Of a stretch of 64,000 nt of DNA, positions 8,115 to 16,847 are shown piece by piece. How positions within the stretch are numbered: position 1 is the stretch's first letter; each line of letters opens with the position of its first letter. Made by a program: the position numbers and the translations under genes. The stretch comes from Chitinimonas sp036961565 (GTDB taxonomy: Bacteria > Pseudomonadota > Gammaproteobacteria > Burkholderiales > Chitinimonadaceae). The notes under the pieces are model-generated. The model saw only the letters and a list, made by a program, of their open reading frames with translations. It made no database searches and was not told the DNA's origin. The stretch lies in contig NZ_JBAMDD010000004.1 in assembly GCF_036961565.1 (NCBI RefSeq), forward strand, positions 186,001 through 250,000, given 5' to 3'.

Positions 8115-8861
8115 TCAGCGCCCCTCTGCGTGGCTGGGCTTGACGCTGGTCAGCACCGGCTTGCCGCCCGGCTCGGTACGTACTGCCGGTGCGCCGGTGA
8201 CAAAGTAGGCATGCAGGTCGTGGGCAAAGCGGTTGATACGGCCCAGCAAGGCATTGTTGCCACGGGTCAGCGCGTTGTAGCCCAATACCGCTGGGATGGC
8301 GACCACCAGGCCGAAGGCCGTCATGATCAGCGACTCCCCCACCGGGCCTGCCACCTTGTCTATGCTCACCTGGCCCGAGAATCCAATGCTGACCAAGGCA
8401 TGAAAGATGCCCCAGACCGTGCCCAGCAGGCCCACGAAGGGGGCGGTGGAGCCGACCGAGGCCAGGATGGAGAGGCCGGACTGCATGCGCTCTACCGATT
8501 CATCAATGGCGCGCTTGAGGCAGCTGGTCACCCAGTCGCTCAGGGTCAGCTGGCCGTGCAGATCGCCTTGGCTGTCGCGGTGATGCGCCACGGCATCGCG
8601 GCCTTCTTCCGCCAGGTTGCGGAAAGGATTGTCCTCCCGCGTGCCGTCCAGCAGGTGCAGGCCTTCGGAGAACGACTGGGCGTGCCAGAACTCGGCCGTT
8701 GCGGCGTGGGCCATGCGGCGCTGCTGCATCTGGCGCAAGGCGCGGGTCACAATCACGTACCACGACACGATAGACATCAGCAGCAGGGCGATGGCTACGC
8801 TGCGGGTCACGAAATCGCCCTGCGCCCACATATTGGCAAGGCTGAAATGGTTGGGGTTCAT
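8115..8861 (-). CDS. exbB: TonB-system biopolymer transport protein ExbB
   Basis: A 248-residue MotA/TolQ/ExbB-family membrane protein. One helix lies near the N-terminus (SVAIALLLMSIVSWYVIVTR). A cytoplasmic loop is followed by the conserved pair of helices with ILASVGSTAPFVGLLGTVWG and VGESLIMTAFGLVVAIPAV. It is the channel-like stator subunit that, with ExbD, passes proton-motive force to TonB. It lies 69 bp downstream of tonB. The operon order tonB-exbB-exbD is typical of betaproteobacterial iron uptake loci. Confidence 0.95.
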   Translation of the reverse strand: MNPNHFSLANMWAQGDFVTRSVAIALLLMSIVSWYVIVTRALRQMQQRRMAHAATAEFWHAQSFSEGLHLLDGTREDNPFRNLAEEGRDAVAHHRDSQGDLHGQLTLSDWVTSCLKRAIDESVERMQSGLSILASVGSTAPFVGLLGTVWGIFHALVSIGFSGQVSIDKVAGPVGESLIMTAFGLVVAIPAVLGYNALTRGNNALLGRINRFAHDLHAYFVTGAPAVRTEPGGKPVLTSVKPSHAEGR

Positions 8862-8930
8862 ACCAAGAAGTCTCCGGTGTAACAGATCAGGTGGCGGGTA
8901 CGGCGTGTACCTGCCACCGTATTGGGCAAA

Positions 8931-9590
8931 TCAGGCGTCCAGCGAAAAATTGATGGGCAGGTCATAGCGATAGGGGATGGCGGCATCACCCTGCTTGGCT
9001 GGCACAAAGCGCCAGCGCTTGACGGCTGCCAAGGCGGCGTCATCCAGGCGGTCGTGACCGCTGGTGCGCTTGAGCTTGATATCGCCCACCGAGCCATCGG
9101 CCAGCACATACACCGACAGCACTACCCGCCCCGCTTCGCCCAGCTTGCGCGACATGGCCGGATAGGCCGGTGCCTGGTTATTGAGATAGCTGGCATTGCT
9201 CAACGGCGGCACGATGGGTGCCGGTGCGGGCTCAGGTGCTGCTGCAGGCTCGGCCTTGGCCACCTCGACCGGCGGTGTCGGCTCGACCGGGGGCGCCGTA
9301 ATGGCATTGGGTGCAGGTGGCGCCTGCTTGATCGGCGGCAGCGGCGTAGGCGTAGGCGTAGGCTTGGGCCGGACGATAGGCTGGGGCTTGGGCGGCTGCG
9401 GGGTGGGCTCGCTGGGGGGCGCCACAACGGGCATGGGCTGGGGTAGCACGACAGCCGTGATTACCTCGGGCGGCTTGATAGGCAAGGGCCTATCCATGCC
9501 CATGGCTAACCCGCCCAAGGCAAGCGCGTGGGCACCGCAAACCAGCAGCAAGGGGGTAAAACCAGGGTTCAAGGCGCGAAGGCTGAGCAT
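8931..9590 (-). CDS. tonB: TonB energy-transducing protein
   Basis: A 219-residue TonB. It has one N-terminal membrane anchor (about 12-32, FTPLLLVCGAHALALGGLAM) and a long Pro-rich, Glu/Lys-alternating periplasmic spacer (about 38-140). The C-terminal domain carries YPAMSRKLGEAGRVVLSVYV and the ending AAIPYRYDLPINFSL. It links the ExbBD motor to outer-membrane siderophore, haem or vitamin B12 receptors. No receptor gene is in the window. A promoter overlapping a Fur-like box lies just upstream (9627-9656), consistent with iron repression. Confidence 0.93.
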   Translation of the reverse strand: MLSLRALNPGFTPLLLVCGAHALALGGLAMGMDRPLPIKPPEVITAVVLPQPMPVVAPPSEPTPQPPKPQPIVRPKPTPTPTPLPPIKQAPPAPNAITAPPVEPTPPVEVAKAEPAAAPEPAPAPIVPPLSNASYLNNQAPAYPAMSRKLGEAGRVVLSVYVLADGSVGDIKLKRTSGHDRLDDAALAAVKRWRFVPAKQGDAAIPYRYDLPINFSLDA

Positions 9591-9626
9591 GAAACTACAA
9601 TCAAAAACAAAATGAGTTTGCGAAGT

Positions 9627-9656
9627 ATTCTCATTTTATTGAGAATTGTTTTCAAT
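9627..9656 (-). promoter_or_regulatory. tonB promoter with overlapping Fur-like box
   Basis: On the minus strand TTGAAA (plus 9650-9655), 17 bp and GAGAAT (plus 9627-9632) make a good sigma-70 promoter 37 bp upstream of the tonB start. The same stretch contains ATTGAGAATTGTTTTCAAT (9638-9656), a dyad close to the Fur consensus, plus a second dyad ATTCTCA/TGAGAAT (9627-9646). Overlap of the repressor site with the spacer and -35 fits iron-dependent repression. Confidence 0.65.
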
Positions 9657-9803
9657 AGCAAAAGAAATTGCTGCCGTGCAACAGATTTGCATCAGCCCTT
9701 GGCCTCAACAAAACAGCAGCTTAGCGCCCCCCTCTGCAGATCGGTACCCGCCATGCATGCCATCCAGGCCCTTGCCCTGCCCATGCGCCGTACAATCAAC
9801 GCC

Positions 9804-10796
9804 ATGAGCCATTTGCCTGCCTACCACCCTCCCCGCTGGCTGCTCGGCCCGCATAGCGAGACCATCTATCCCGCGCTGGCCCTCAAGCGCCCTGCGCCGC
9901 CCTATCGCAGGGAAATCTGGCCTACACCCGATGGCGACGAAATCGCGATCGATTGGCTTACCACCCCCAGCAAGGCACATGCGCCCCTGCTGGTGCACTT
10001 TCATGGCCTGGAAGGCAGCGGCAACAGCCACTATGCCGTGGCACTCATGCAGGCGGCAGCGCACCGTGGCTGGCGGGCCGCGGTGGCGCATTTCCGGGGC
10101 TGCGGCGGGCATCGCAACCGCAAGCCACGGGCTTATCACGCAGGCGATAGCGGCGAGATAGACTGGATACTGCGGTGTTTTCGGCAACAGCACGATGGCC
10201 CCATGCTGGCAGCAGGCGTATCGCTGGGCGGCAATGCCCTGGCCAAATGGCTGGGCGAGCAAGGCAATGCCGCCCATACAGCCCTGGATGGCGCGGCCGT
10301 CATCTCGGCTCCCCTGGACTTGGTCGCCGCCGGCCAGGTACTGGACAAGGGCCTGAACCGCGCCATCTATACCCGCGAGTTCCTGCGTACCCTGCGGCCC
10401 AAGACCTTGGCGCACCTGGCGGCGTTTGAGCAGGAGCTGGCTTTTTTGGGCGTGACCCCGCGCGAGATTGCCGCTGCCCGCACCTTCAAGGAATTCGACA
10501 ACCGGGTGACCGCCCCCCTGCATGGCTTTCGCGACGTACATGATTACTGGTCACGGGCCAGCAGCAAACCCTGGCTGCAGCACATCACCGTACCCACGCT
10601 TGTCATCAATGCCAGGAATGATCCATTCCTGCCAGCGGCGGCGCTGCCGGGCCAGCACGAAGTCAGCAGCTCGGTTACGCTGCTGCAAACCGAGCGTGGT
10701 GGCCATGTGGGCTTTACCGAAGGGCCCTTCCCTGGCCGTATAGACTGGCTGCCACGGTGCCTGCTGGCCTACTTCGAGCCGCTGCTGCCTGCCTGA
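9804..10796 (+). CDS. YheT-type alpha/beta hydrolase
   Basis: About 330 residues from ATG 9804, chosen because YheT/EMB8-type hydrolases begin close to the PxxYxPPRWLLGPHSETIYPAL segment seen here. LVHFHGLEGSGNSHYA is the oxyanion-hole region, AAGVSLGGNALAKWLG carries the nucleophilic Ser, NARNDPFLP the acid and RGGHVGF the His. It is a putative cytoplasmic carboxylesterase. A TACAAT hexamer only 7 bp upstream would make the transcript nearly leaderless if it is the -10. An alternative start at 9753 would add 17 residues. Physiological substrate unknown. Confidence 0.88.
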   Translation: MSHLPAYHPPRWLLGPHSETIYPALALKRPAPPYRREIWPTPDGDEIAIDWLTTPSKAHAPLLVHFHGLEGSGNSHYAVALMQAAAHRGWRAAVAHFRGCGGHRNRKPRAYHAGDSGEIDWILRCFRQQHDGPMLAAGVSLGGNALAKWLGEQGNAAHTALDGAAVISAPLDLVAAGQVLDKGLNRAIYTREFLRTLRPKTLAHLAAFEQELAFLGVTPREIAAARTFKEFDNRVTAPLHGFRDVHDYWSRASSKPWLQHITVPTLVINARNDPFLPAAALPGQHEVSSSVTLLQTERGGHVGFTEGPFPGRIDWLPRCLLAYFEPLLPA

Positions 10797-10860
10797 GCGC
10801 CCGCGCAAGCTTGCCGGCCAGACACTACAATCGTCATTCAACCTTGAGCCCAACCCCGCC

Positions 10861-12234
10861 ATGCCACAGATTGCCCCCCAGATATTCAAGGCCTACGACA
10901 TACGCGGCATCGTCGGCAAGACGCTGACCACCGACGCCGCCCTGCTGATAGGCCGCGCCATAGGCAGCGAGGCCTTGGCGCGGGGTCAGGCACGGCTGGT
11001 TCTGGGGCGTGACGGTCGTCACGCCAGCCCCAGCTTGGCCGAGGCCTTGTTGGCCGGGCTGCAGGCCTGCGGCATCACGGTCATCGACCTGGGCGTAGTG
11101 CCCACGCCCCTGGTCTGGTTTGCCGCCCATCACCTGGAGACGCTGTCCGGTGTCATGGTCACCGGCAGCCATAATCCGCCGGAGTACAACGGGGTCAAGA
11201 TCATGCTGGCGGGCGAAACCCTGGCCGGCGATGCCATTCAGGCCCTCCGCGCCCGTATTGAGGCGGGGGATTTTGCCACCGGCGAGGGCAGCTATAGCCA
11301 ATACGACATCCGCGAAGACTATCTGCACCGCATCAGCAGCGATCTGCAGCTACAACGCCGCGTCAGCGTGGTGGTGGATGCCGGCAACGGCGCGGGCGGC
11401 GGCATTGCGCCTGTCCTATACCGCCGTCTGGGCTGCCGTGTGCGGGAGCTGTTCTGCGACCTAGACGGCGACTTCCCCAACCACCACCCCGATCCCGCCC
11501 GGCCCGAGAACCTGGCCGACCTGGCCCACGCCCTGGCTGTCACCGATGCCGAGCTGGGACTGGCTTTCGACGGCGATGCAGATCGCCTGGGCGTGGTTAC
11601 CAAGGACGGCACCATCATCTACCCCGACCGCCTGCTGATGGCTTTCGCCGCCGATGCGCTCAGCCGCCAACCGGGCGGCAGGGTGGTCTACGATGTCAAA
11701 TCCAGCCGGCTGGTAGCCCCCTGGGTCAAGCAGCACAAGGGCCGTGCCGTCATGGCGCGTACCGGCCACAGCTATATGAAGGCCAAGATGAAGGAGAGCG
11801 GCGCTCTGGTCGGCGGCGAGCTCAGCGGCCATCTGTTCTTTGCCGAACGCTGGTATGGCTTCGACGATGGCATCTATGCCGGTGCGCGGCTACTGGAGAT
11901 ACTCTCGCAGGTCGACGACCCCAGCGCCCTGCTCAACGCCCTGCCGCAAGGCCAGAGTACGCCAGAGATACAGATACCCATGGCCGAAGGCGCCGCCCAC
12001 GCGCTGATAGACAAGCTCAAGACCAGCGCCCGCTTCCCCGATGCGGAAGTGATCACGCTTGATGGGCTGCGGGTAGAGTATGAAGATGGCTTCGGCCTGT
12101 TGCGTGCGTCCAATACCACACCCGTGCTGGTGCTGCGCTTTGAAGGCGACGACAGCAAGGCCCTCAAGCGCATTCAAGCCACCTTCCGCAAGCTGCTGCA
12201 CAAGGAACTCGGCACCACCGAACTGCCGTTCTGA
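10861..12234 (+). CDS. Phosphomannomutase/phosphoglucomutase
   Basis: A 457-residue alpha-D-phosphohexomutase of the AlgC/PMM-PGM type. It has FKAYDIRGIVG at the start, the phosphoserine loop VMVTGSHNPPEYNG (about 98-111) with the Ser that carries phosphate, the Mg-binding loop FDGDADRLG (about 236-244), the sugar-specificity loop GGELSGHLFF and a C-terminal phosphate-binding RASNTTP. It interconverts 6- and 1-phosphates of mannose or glucose for nucleotide-sugar and polysaccharide synthesis. Length matches the family. A TACAAT hexamer at 10826-10831 is a likely -10. The name algC, manB or pgm cannot be chosen from sequence alone. Confidence 0.93.
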   Translation: MPQIAPQIFKAYDIRGIVGKTLTTDAALLIGRAIGSEALARGQARLVLGRDGRHASPSLAEALLAGLQACGITVIDLGVVPTPLVWFAAHHLETLSGVMVTGSHNPPEYNGVKIMLAGETLAGDAIQALRARIEAGDFATGEGSYSQYDIREDYLHRISSDLQLQRRVSVVVDAGNGAGGGIAPVLYRRLGCRVRELFCDLDGDFPNHHPDPARPENLADLAHALAVTDAELGLAFDGDADRLGVVTKDGTIIYPDRLLMAFAADALSRQPGGRVVYDVKSSRLVAPWVKQHKGRAVMARTGHSYMKAKMKESGALVGGELSGHLFFAERWYGFDDGIYAGARLLEILSQVDDPSALLNALPQGQSTPEIQIPMAEGAAHALIDKLKTSARFPDAEVITLDGLRVEYEDGFGLLRASNTTPVLVLRFEGDDSKALKRIQATFRKLLHKELGTTELPF

Positions 12235-12316
12235 GTTCCACTACGCTGGGCCGGCACCAACCCAGGCCGCCCCTTATCCAGGCGGCCCTTATCGCCGCGC
12301 CACCACAGAGAGCGCC

Positions 12317-13246
12317 ATGTCGCGTACCCGCAAAGCCCTGCTGTTTTCAGTGCTGTTCCTGATCGCACCTGTCGTATTGGCCTACTACGCCCTGCCCAGC
12401 GCCTTCGTAGCGCCGCTGCTCAGTCTCAACCGCTCGCTCTCCAGCCTGCAGGAACACACCACCACGGTTGCCGGGCACCAGGTCCATTATCTCGATGGCG
12501 GTAGCGGCGAAACCGTCATCCTGCTGCATGGCATCTTTGCCGAGAAAGATCACTGGGTGGATTTTGCCCGCGAGCTGACGCCTGGCTACCGCGTCATCGC
12601 CCCCGATATCCCCGGTTTTGGCGAAAGCTCACGCCTTGCCGATCAAAGCTATCAATACGCTCCCCAGGTAGAACGGCTGCATGCCCTGGTCCAGCAACTG
12701 GGCCTGCGCCAGTTCCACCTGGCCGGCAACTCCATGGGTGGCACCATCGCGGCGCTATATGCCGCAAAATATCCCGGCGAGGTGCTCAGTGTTGCCTTTA
12801 TCGGTGCACCGCACGGCATACGCTCGCCCAAGCTCAGCGAGATGGAACAGCGTGTCGCCCAGGGCGAAGCCCCGCTGATTGCCCGCAACGAGGCCGAGTT
12901 CGCTGGCATGATGAAGATGCTGTTTGTGGAGCCACCGTTCCTGCCCCGTCCCATCCTGCTCGACGCCCAAGCCAGCGCCATCCGCAATGCCGCATCCAAC
13001 CTGCGCCTATGGGAAGACCAGCGACGCGACGGCTACCAGTTGCAAGCCGCCCTACCCCAGTTAAAAGCACCTACCTTGGCACTATGGGGGGCGCAAGACC
13101 GGGTGTTCGATATCTCAGGCCTAGCTGTGCTGGGCTCGCTGCTACCCGCAGCCGAGCAGGTTACCCTGCCCGCAACGGGCCATCTGCCCATGATGGAGCG
13201 GCCGGCCGAAACAGCCACACGCTACAAGGCGTTTCTGGACAGCTAG
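12317..13246 (+). CDS. Membrane-anchored alpha/beta hydrolase
   Basis: About 309 residues from ATG 12317, which directly precedes an N-terminal hydrophobic helix (ALLFSVLFLIAPVVLAYYAL), so the enzyme is probably anchored with its catalytic domain in the periplasm. ILLHGIFAEKDHW is the oxyanion region, LAGNSMGGTIAALYA holds the nucleophile Ser (GNSMGG), WGAQDRVFD the Asp and ATGHLPMMERP the His. It is of the lipase/haloperoxidase-like type. It lies 80 bp after the phosphohexomutase and its stop is interleaved with that of the convergent Ig-like lipoprotein gene in a CTAG tetramer. Substrate unknown. Confidence 0.85.
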   Translation: MSRTRKALLFSVLFLIAPVVLAYYALPSAFVAPLLSLNRSLSSLQEHTTTVAGHQVHYLDGGSGETVILLHGIFAEKDHWVDFARELTPGYRVIAPDIPGFGESSRLADQSYQYAPQVERLHALVQQLGLRQFHLAGNSMGGTIAALYAAKYPGEVLSVAFIGAPHGIRSPKLSEMEQRVAQGEAPLIARNEAEFAGMMKMLFVEPPFLPRPILLDAQASAIRNAASNLRLWEDQRRDGYQLQAALPQLKAPTLALWGAQDRVFDISGLAVLGSLLPAAEQVTLPATGHLPMMERPAETATRYKAFLDS

Positions 13247-14925
13247 CGCACTGCCACCGCCCCCACCTCCACCCCATGCACGCCAGTTACCCGCCCCTCT
13301 GGCACATAGATGGTCTGCACCAACCAGCGCTCCCGGCCATTGGCCAGCTTGCCCAGGCGGTAGATGATCTGCTCGTGCTGGTCGGGGTAGCTCAGTTTCA
13401 GCTCATTGGCTATCGCGGTCCATTGCAGGCCATCGCTGCCGGTGCCATCGGCATTGAGTTGCAGGCTGACGGCGCGCACGGGAAAGCCCGGTACGATCAG
13501 GCGGTCCGGCAGGCCAGCCCAGGTTTTGCCCGCCAGCTCTGCGGCAGTCAGTTCCTGCAGGGCGTTGCCATCTATAAAGGCCGCTGGCTGCGCCAGCCTG
13601 CCCAGCGGCGTAATGCTTTGCAGCACATTGTTGCGCAGTACACGGTGCTCACCCACGGCTCTGTAGCTGGCCAGCTGCAGGCCTGGCAGGCCACGTAACC
13701 GCTTGACCTGCAACTGGCTGTATTCGCGCCGCTGCGTGACGATGACACCGGTTTCCAGCTCCAGCTCGTCGTTGCTGTAACCGGTGCGGGTGGGCAGTGT
13801 GATGCCCAGGGCGCCATCGCTAACCACCCAAGGCGCCGCTATCCAGTAGTTGCTCTGGTTGCTCAGGCTGCCCTCGGCCAAGCCGGCCAGCCCCAAGCTG
13901 ATTTCAGCCCCTTCCTGCAAAGCGGTGTAGCTCCCCGGCAGCAGCCGTATCACGCTGTCGTCCACCGCCGGGTTGATTGCCCGCAGGTAGTAACGGTCGT
14001 CCATCAGGCGCTGCATGGCCCCCTCAAAACCCTCGGCCGGCGTGGCTTTAAGGGCGTTCAGGTGGGTCTGATAGGCAGTGCTGTTGCGCAACAATGCACG
14101 GGTGTCGGCAAAGCCGGCTGGCAGGCTGGCGTCAGCGTCGCCGGCTCGGCGCACCACCGCTGCCATCTCCACCAGAGCCTGCGGGTCCAGCTGCGGCAGC
14201 AGCGCTTCCAATTCGTCGCTGCTGCTTAGGGGCGCACCCTTGTAAAGCTCGGCCAGGCGGTAGCTGGCGGTATTCAGCTCGTTCAGCTCCAGCGCAGGCA
14301 ACTCAGCCATATCGAGTACAAAGTCGTTCCCGGCCAGGAAAATCAACCCACCCAGGTCGCCCAGCACGGCATACAGCCCAACCCGACGCCGGTCGCCTGC
14401 CCCCACGGCCTCCAGCGACACCGGCTCGCTACCGTCACCGGTTTCCAGCTCGATGCGGTAATTGCCGGCACTATCGGTACTGGCCAGCACTTCGCGCGTG
14501 CCAACTTTGGCGATCACGCTGGCTGGTGCAGCAGCCCCCAGGTAAACGCTGCCACGCAGCAGCAAGCGGGCATGTATGCTCAGCTCCACCCGGCCGGTCG
14601 CCGTATTGCCATGGCCATCGCCTATCACATAGCTAAGGGTTTCATCGCCATAAAACCCCGGTGCCGGGGTGTACAGCAAGCGGCCGCTGACCACCGCCAC
14701 CGTGCCATTGACGGCACCGCTGGCAGAGATCAGGCGCAGCGTCTCGTTCTCAGGCTCCCTGTCATTGGCCATCACATCCAGGCTGATGGGTACATTCCAG
14801 CTACCCGAGTACACATCGGTCACGGCCACGGGTGCGAAGTTACCGCTGCTGGAACCACCGCCGCAGGCCAGCAGGGCTTGCAGCAGCATCAGGCTCAGCA
14901 GTATTCGAAACGGCGGCAGCGACAT
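13243..14925 (-). CDS. Ig-like repeat lipoprotein at the end of the gsp operon
   Basis: A 560-residue lipoprotein. The chosen ATG 14925 has AAGGA six bases upstream; an alternative ATG at 14946 overlaps the gspK stop (TGATG). The lipobox is LLAC, followed by GGGSSSG. Residues about 35-110 form one cadherin/Ig-like domain (DVMANDREPENETLRL through TLSYVIGDGHGN). The remaining ~440 residues are a unique beta-rich and helical region I do not recognise. Its position directly behind gspK suggests a cell-surface protein linked to the type II system, as substrate or accessory factor; that link is inference. Confidence 0.75.
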   Translation of the reverse strand: MSLPPFRILLSLMLLQALLACGGGSSSGNFAPVAVTDVYSGSWNVPISLDVMANDREPENETLRLISASGAVNGTVAVVSGRLLYTPAPGFYGDETLSYVIGDGHGNTATGRVELSIHARLLLRGSVYLGAAAPASVIAKVGTREVLASTDSAGNYRIELETGDGSEPVSLEAVGAGDRRRVGLYAVLGDLGGLIFLAGNDFVLDMAELPALELNELNTASYRLAELYKGAPLSSSDELEALLPQLDPQALVEMAAVVRRAGDADASLPAGFADTRALLRNSTAYQTHLNALKATPAEGFEGAMQRLMDDRYYLRAINPAVDDSVIRLLPGSYTALQEGAEISLGLAGLAEGSLSNQSNYWIAAPWVVSDGALGITLPTRTGYSNDELELETGVIVTQRREYSQLQVKRLRGLPGLQLASYRAVGEHRVLRNNVLQSITPLGRLAQPAAFIDGNALQELTAAELAGKTWAGLPDRLIVPGFPVRAVSLQLNADGTGSDGLQWTAIANELKLSYPDQHEQIIYRLGKLANGRERWLVQTIYVPEGRVTGVHGVEVGAVAVR

Positions 14926-14945
14926 GAAGGATTCCTTGCTGGACA

Positions 14946-15887
14946 TCAGCGGCGGTGTAACCAGACAAGCTTGGGCTTGCCATTATCCCGGTTGATCAGG
15001 GCACTGTAGGCGACTGTCACACGGCCAAAGCGGGCGGCGACGTCCGACTGGACATACTGGCTCTGTATATCCAGCAGTCCCTGCTGCTGGAACAGCGTCT
15101 GTACCTGGCCCTGCAGTGTCTGGGTGTAGTCGTTCAGTTCGGTGGTAGTCTTGAAGGGCTGAGTCTTGCACTTGGTCGCCAAGGCCGTGGCCTCGGTCAT
15201 ATTCATTGTCGTCACCGCCGCAATCACTTCGGCGGGTGCAAAATTGATATTGACCGGTGTGCCAGGCGGCAAAGCCGTCACAAAAGGCGACAGGGCCTTG
15301 ATTGTCTCTTCCGAGAAGCCCCGCACCAGGCGCAACTCATTGATATCGAACAGCACCCGGTTGGCGGCGCGTCGTGCCGGCTCCAAGGCCAGGTACTCCA
15401 TGTCCTCGGCACCGCCCGGGTAGGTAGTCTGCTGGTCGGCATCTATCCAGTCGATCACCGCATTGGCCAGGTCAGGCGACAGTTGCTTGGCCGTCAACAG
15501 GCGCTGAAAAGCCGCCACATCGTCTGGGCTGACCGTCAGGTTGGGGCCGCGCAGCAGATTGTTCAGATTAAAGCGCCCTTGCAGATCAGTCAGCCGCCCA
15601 CCGGCCTGCCCCTGCTCCACCGGCAAGGTCGGGATAGGGATAGTCCAGGGCTCCAGCGCATGGTCAACCTGGTTCTGCTGGTTGTCGTCACGCAGCGTCA
15701 TCCGCCCCAGGTTGACGGCCGACCGTGCCACATCGCGCGCCTGCGCCAGATCGTGCTGGTTCTCTACCTGGCGCATCCATAAGCTATGGCGAAACGCCAT
15801 AAAGCCAGCCAGCGTCGCCACCAGGGCGGCCACGGCCACGGCAGTCACAATGGCTATGCCGCGCTGCGGCTGAAGGCGCGTACTCAT
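14946..15887 (-). CDS. gspK: Type II secretion minor pseudopilin GspK
   Basis: A 313-residue GspK. The short leader ends in QRG, followed by IAIVTAVAVAALVATLAGFMA, the membrane-spanning helix typical of the large minor pseudopilin, which lacks the usual Glu at +5. The bulky globular domain has DLQGRFNLNNLL, VIDWIDADQ and a second helix-hairpin region (FDINELRLVRGF), all family features. With GspI and GspJ it forms the pseudopilus tip. It overlaps gspJ by 4 bp, and the downstream lipoprotein gene begins at its stop. Confidence 0.93.
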   Translation of the reverse strand: MSTRLQPQRGIAIVTAVAVAALVATLAGFMAFRHSLWMRQVENQHDLAQARDVARSAVNLGRMTLRDDNQQNQVDHALEPWTIPIPTLPVEQGQAGGRLTDLQGRFNLNNLLRGPNLTVSPDDVAAFQRLLTAKQLSPDLANAVIDWIDADQQTTYPGGAEDMEYLALEPARRAANRVLFDINELRLVRGFSEETIKALSPFVTALPPGTPVNINFAPAEVIAAVTTMNMTEATALATKCKTQPFKTTTELNDYTQTLQGQVQTLFQQQGLLDIQSQYVQSDVAARFGRVTVAYSALINRDNGKPKLVWLHRR

Positions 15888-16498
15888 GGCAGGGCAAACA
15901 TCCGCGTTATGGTTTCACCCGTTTCCATGGTCAACTCGATTTCCACCCCCCGTGGCGGTGGCGGCGTGCCTGGCCCTTGCGGCCAGCTCAGTTGCCATTG
16001 CCCGTTCGCATCCATGTATCGGGCATTGAAGGTCTTGACCTTGTCGAGCATGGCCAAGGCCGTGGGGCCGCTACGTGGCGCCAAGTCCAGCGAATTCCAT
16101 AGCAGCAGTTCCAGCTTGCCTTCGCGCAGCCGGTAGCCCATGCGGGTCAGTTGCCCGCCGTCATAACGGACAAACTCCATCTGGGCGCCATTGAAATCAA
16201 TGGCCCCGGCACTGCCGCGCAAAGGCGGCTGGGCAACACCGCCCTCGTCACGCCAGGATCGGTCGGCCACCTGAGAGAAATCTTCCTCAAAACGCGCCAA
16301 TGCCACGGTCCATTCGCGCCATTTACGATTATCGGCATCCATCACCTGCTTGGTGGTGGCCATGCGCGCCACGCCCTGGTAGGCGATCACCATCAGCACA
16401 CTGAACACGGCCAGCGCCACCAGTATCTCAACCAGCGTAAAGCCACGGTGGCGCCCGCCCATGCCCACCGGTTTCGGCCCAGGATTACTGCGACACAT
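15884..16498 (-). CDS. gspJ: Type II secretion minor pseudopilin GspJ
   Basis: About 204 residues from ATG 16498. The prepilin peptidase site is RG-FTLVEILVALAVFSVLMV, with Glu at +5. A later ATG at 16462 would give a shorter, more typical leader (MGGRHRG). The globular region contains the GspJ-like ADRSWRDEGG and LWNSLDLAPRSGP segments. It pairs with GspI and GspK in the tip complex. The gene overlaps gspI by 14 bp and gspK by 4 bp, showing tight coupling. Confidence 0.92.
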   Translation of the reverse strand: MCRSNPGPKPVGMGGRHRGFTLVEILVALAVFSVLMVIAYQGVARMATTKQVMDADNRKWREWTVALARFEEDFSQVADRSWRDEGGVAQPPLRGSAGAIDFNGAQMEFVRYDGGQLTRMGYRLREGKLELLLWNSLDLAPRSGPTALAMLDKVKTFNARYMDANGQWQLSWPQGPGTPPPPRGVEIELTMETGETITRMFALP

Positions 16499-16847
16499 AG
16501 CTCACCAGCACTGCATCGGCATGATTGGCGTCATTCGGCGGATAGACCCGCACCTCCACCCGACGGAAAGCCTTGTTGGGGGTTTCAGAAACCGTCTCGC
16601 GCCAGACAAACTCCAGCCCCGCCTGGTTCGCCACCCCTTCGGTGGTACCGGTATCTGGCAAGGTATTCATGGCGGCATAGTTGGCCATGCGGTTCTGCGC
16701 CACCCAGCCGCCGGCCAGATGGCGTCGCAAGGCCATGGAGCCATCCGTCACGGCCAGCGTGGCACGGGCAGCAGCGGCCAGCGCAATGCCCAGCACGGCC
16801 AGCGCAATCAACACTTCAATCAGGGTAAAGCCGAGCGAACGCCTCAT
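16485..16847 (-). CDS. gspI: Type II secretion minor pseudopilin GspI
   Basis: About 120 residues. The start at 16847 is chosen because MRRSLG-FTLIEVLIALAVLG is a standard prepilin leader and cleavage site; the longer open frame upstream overlaps gspH in another frame and is not credible. The start overlaps the gspH stop as ATGA. The C-terminal domain contains the WVAQNRMANYAAMN helix typical of GspI. It is the nucleating subunit of the pseudopilus tip with GspJ and GspK. Confidence 0.93.
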   Translation of the reverse strand: MRRSLGFTLIEVLIALAVLGIALAAAARATLAVTDGSMALRRHLAGGWVAQNRMANYAAMNTLPDTGTTEGVANQAGLEFVWRETVSETPNKAFRRVEVRVYPPNDANHADAVLVSYVSQ

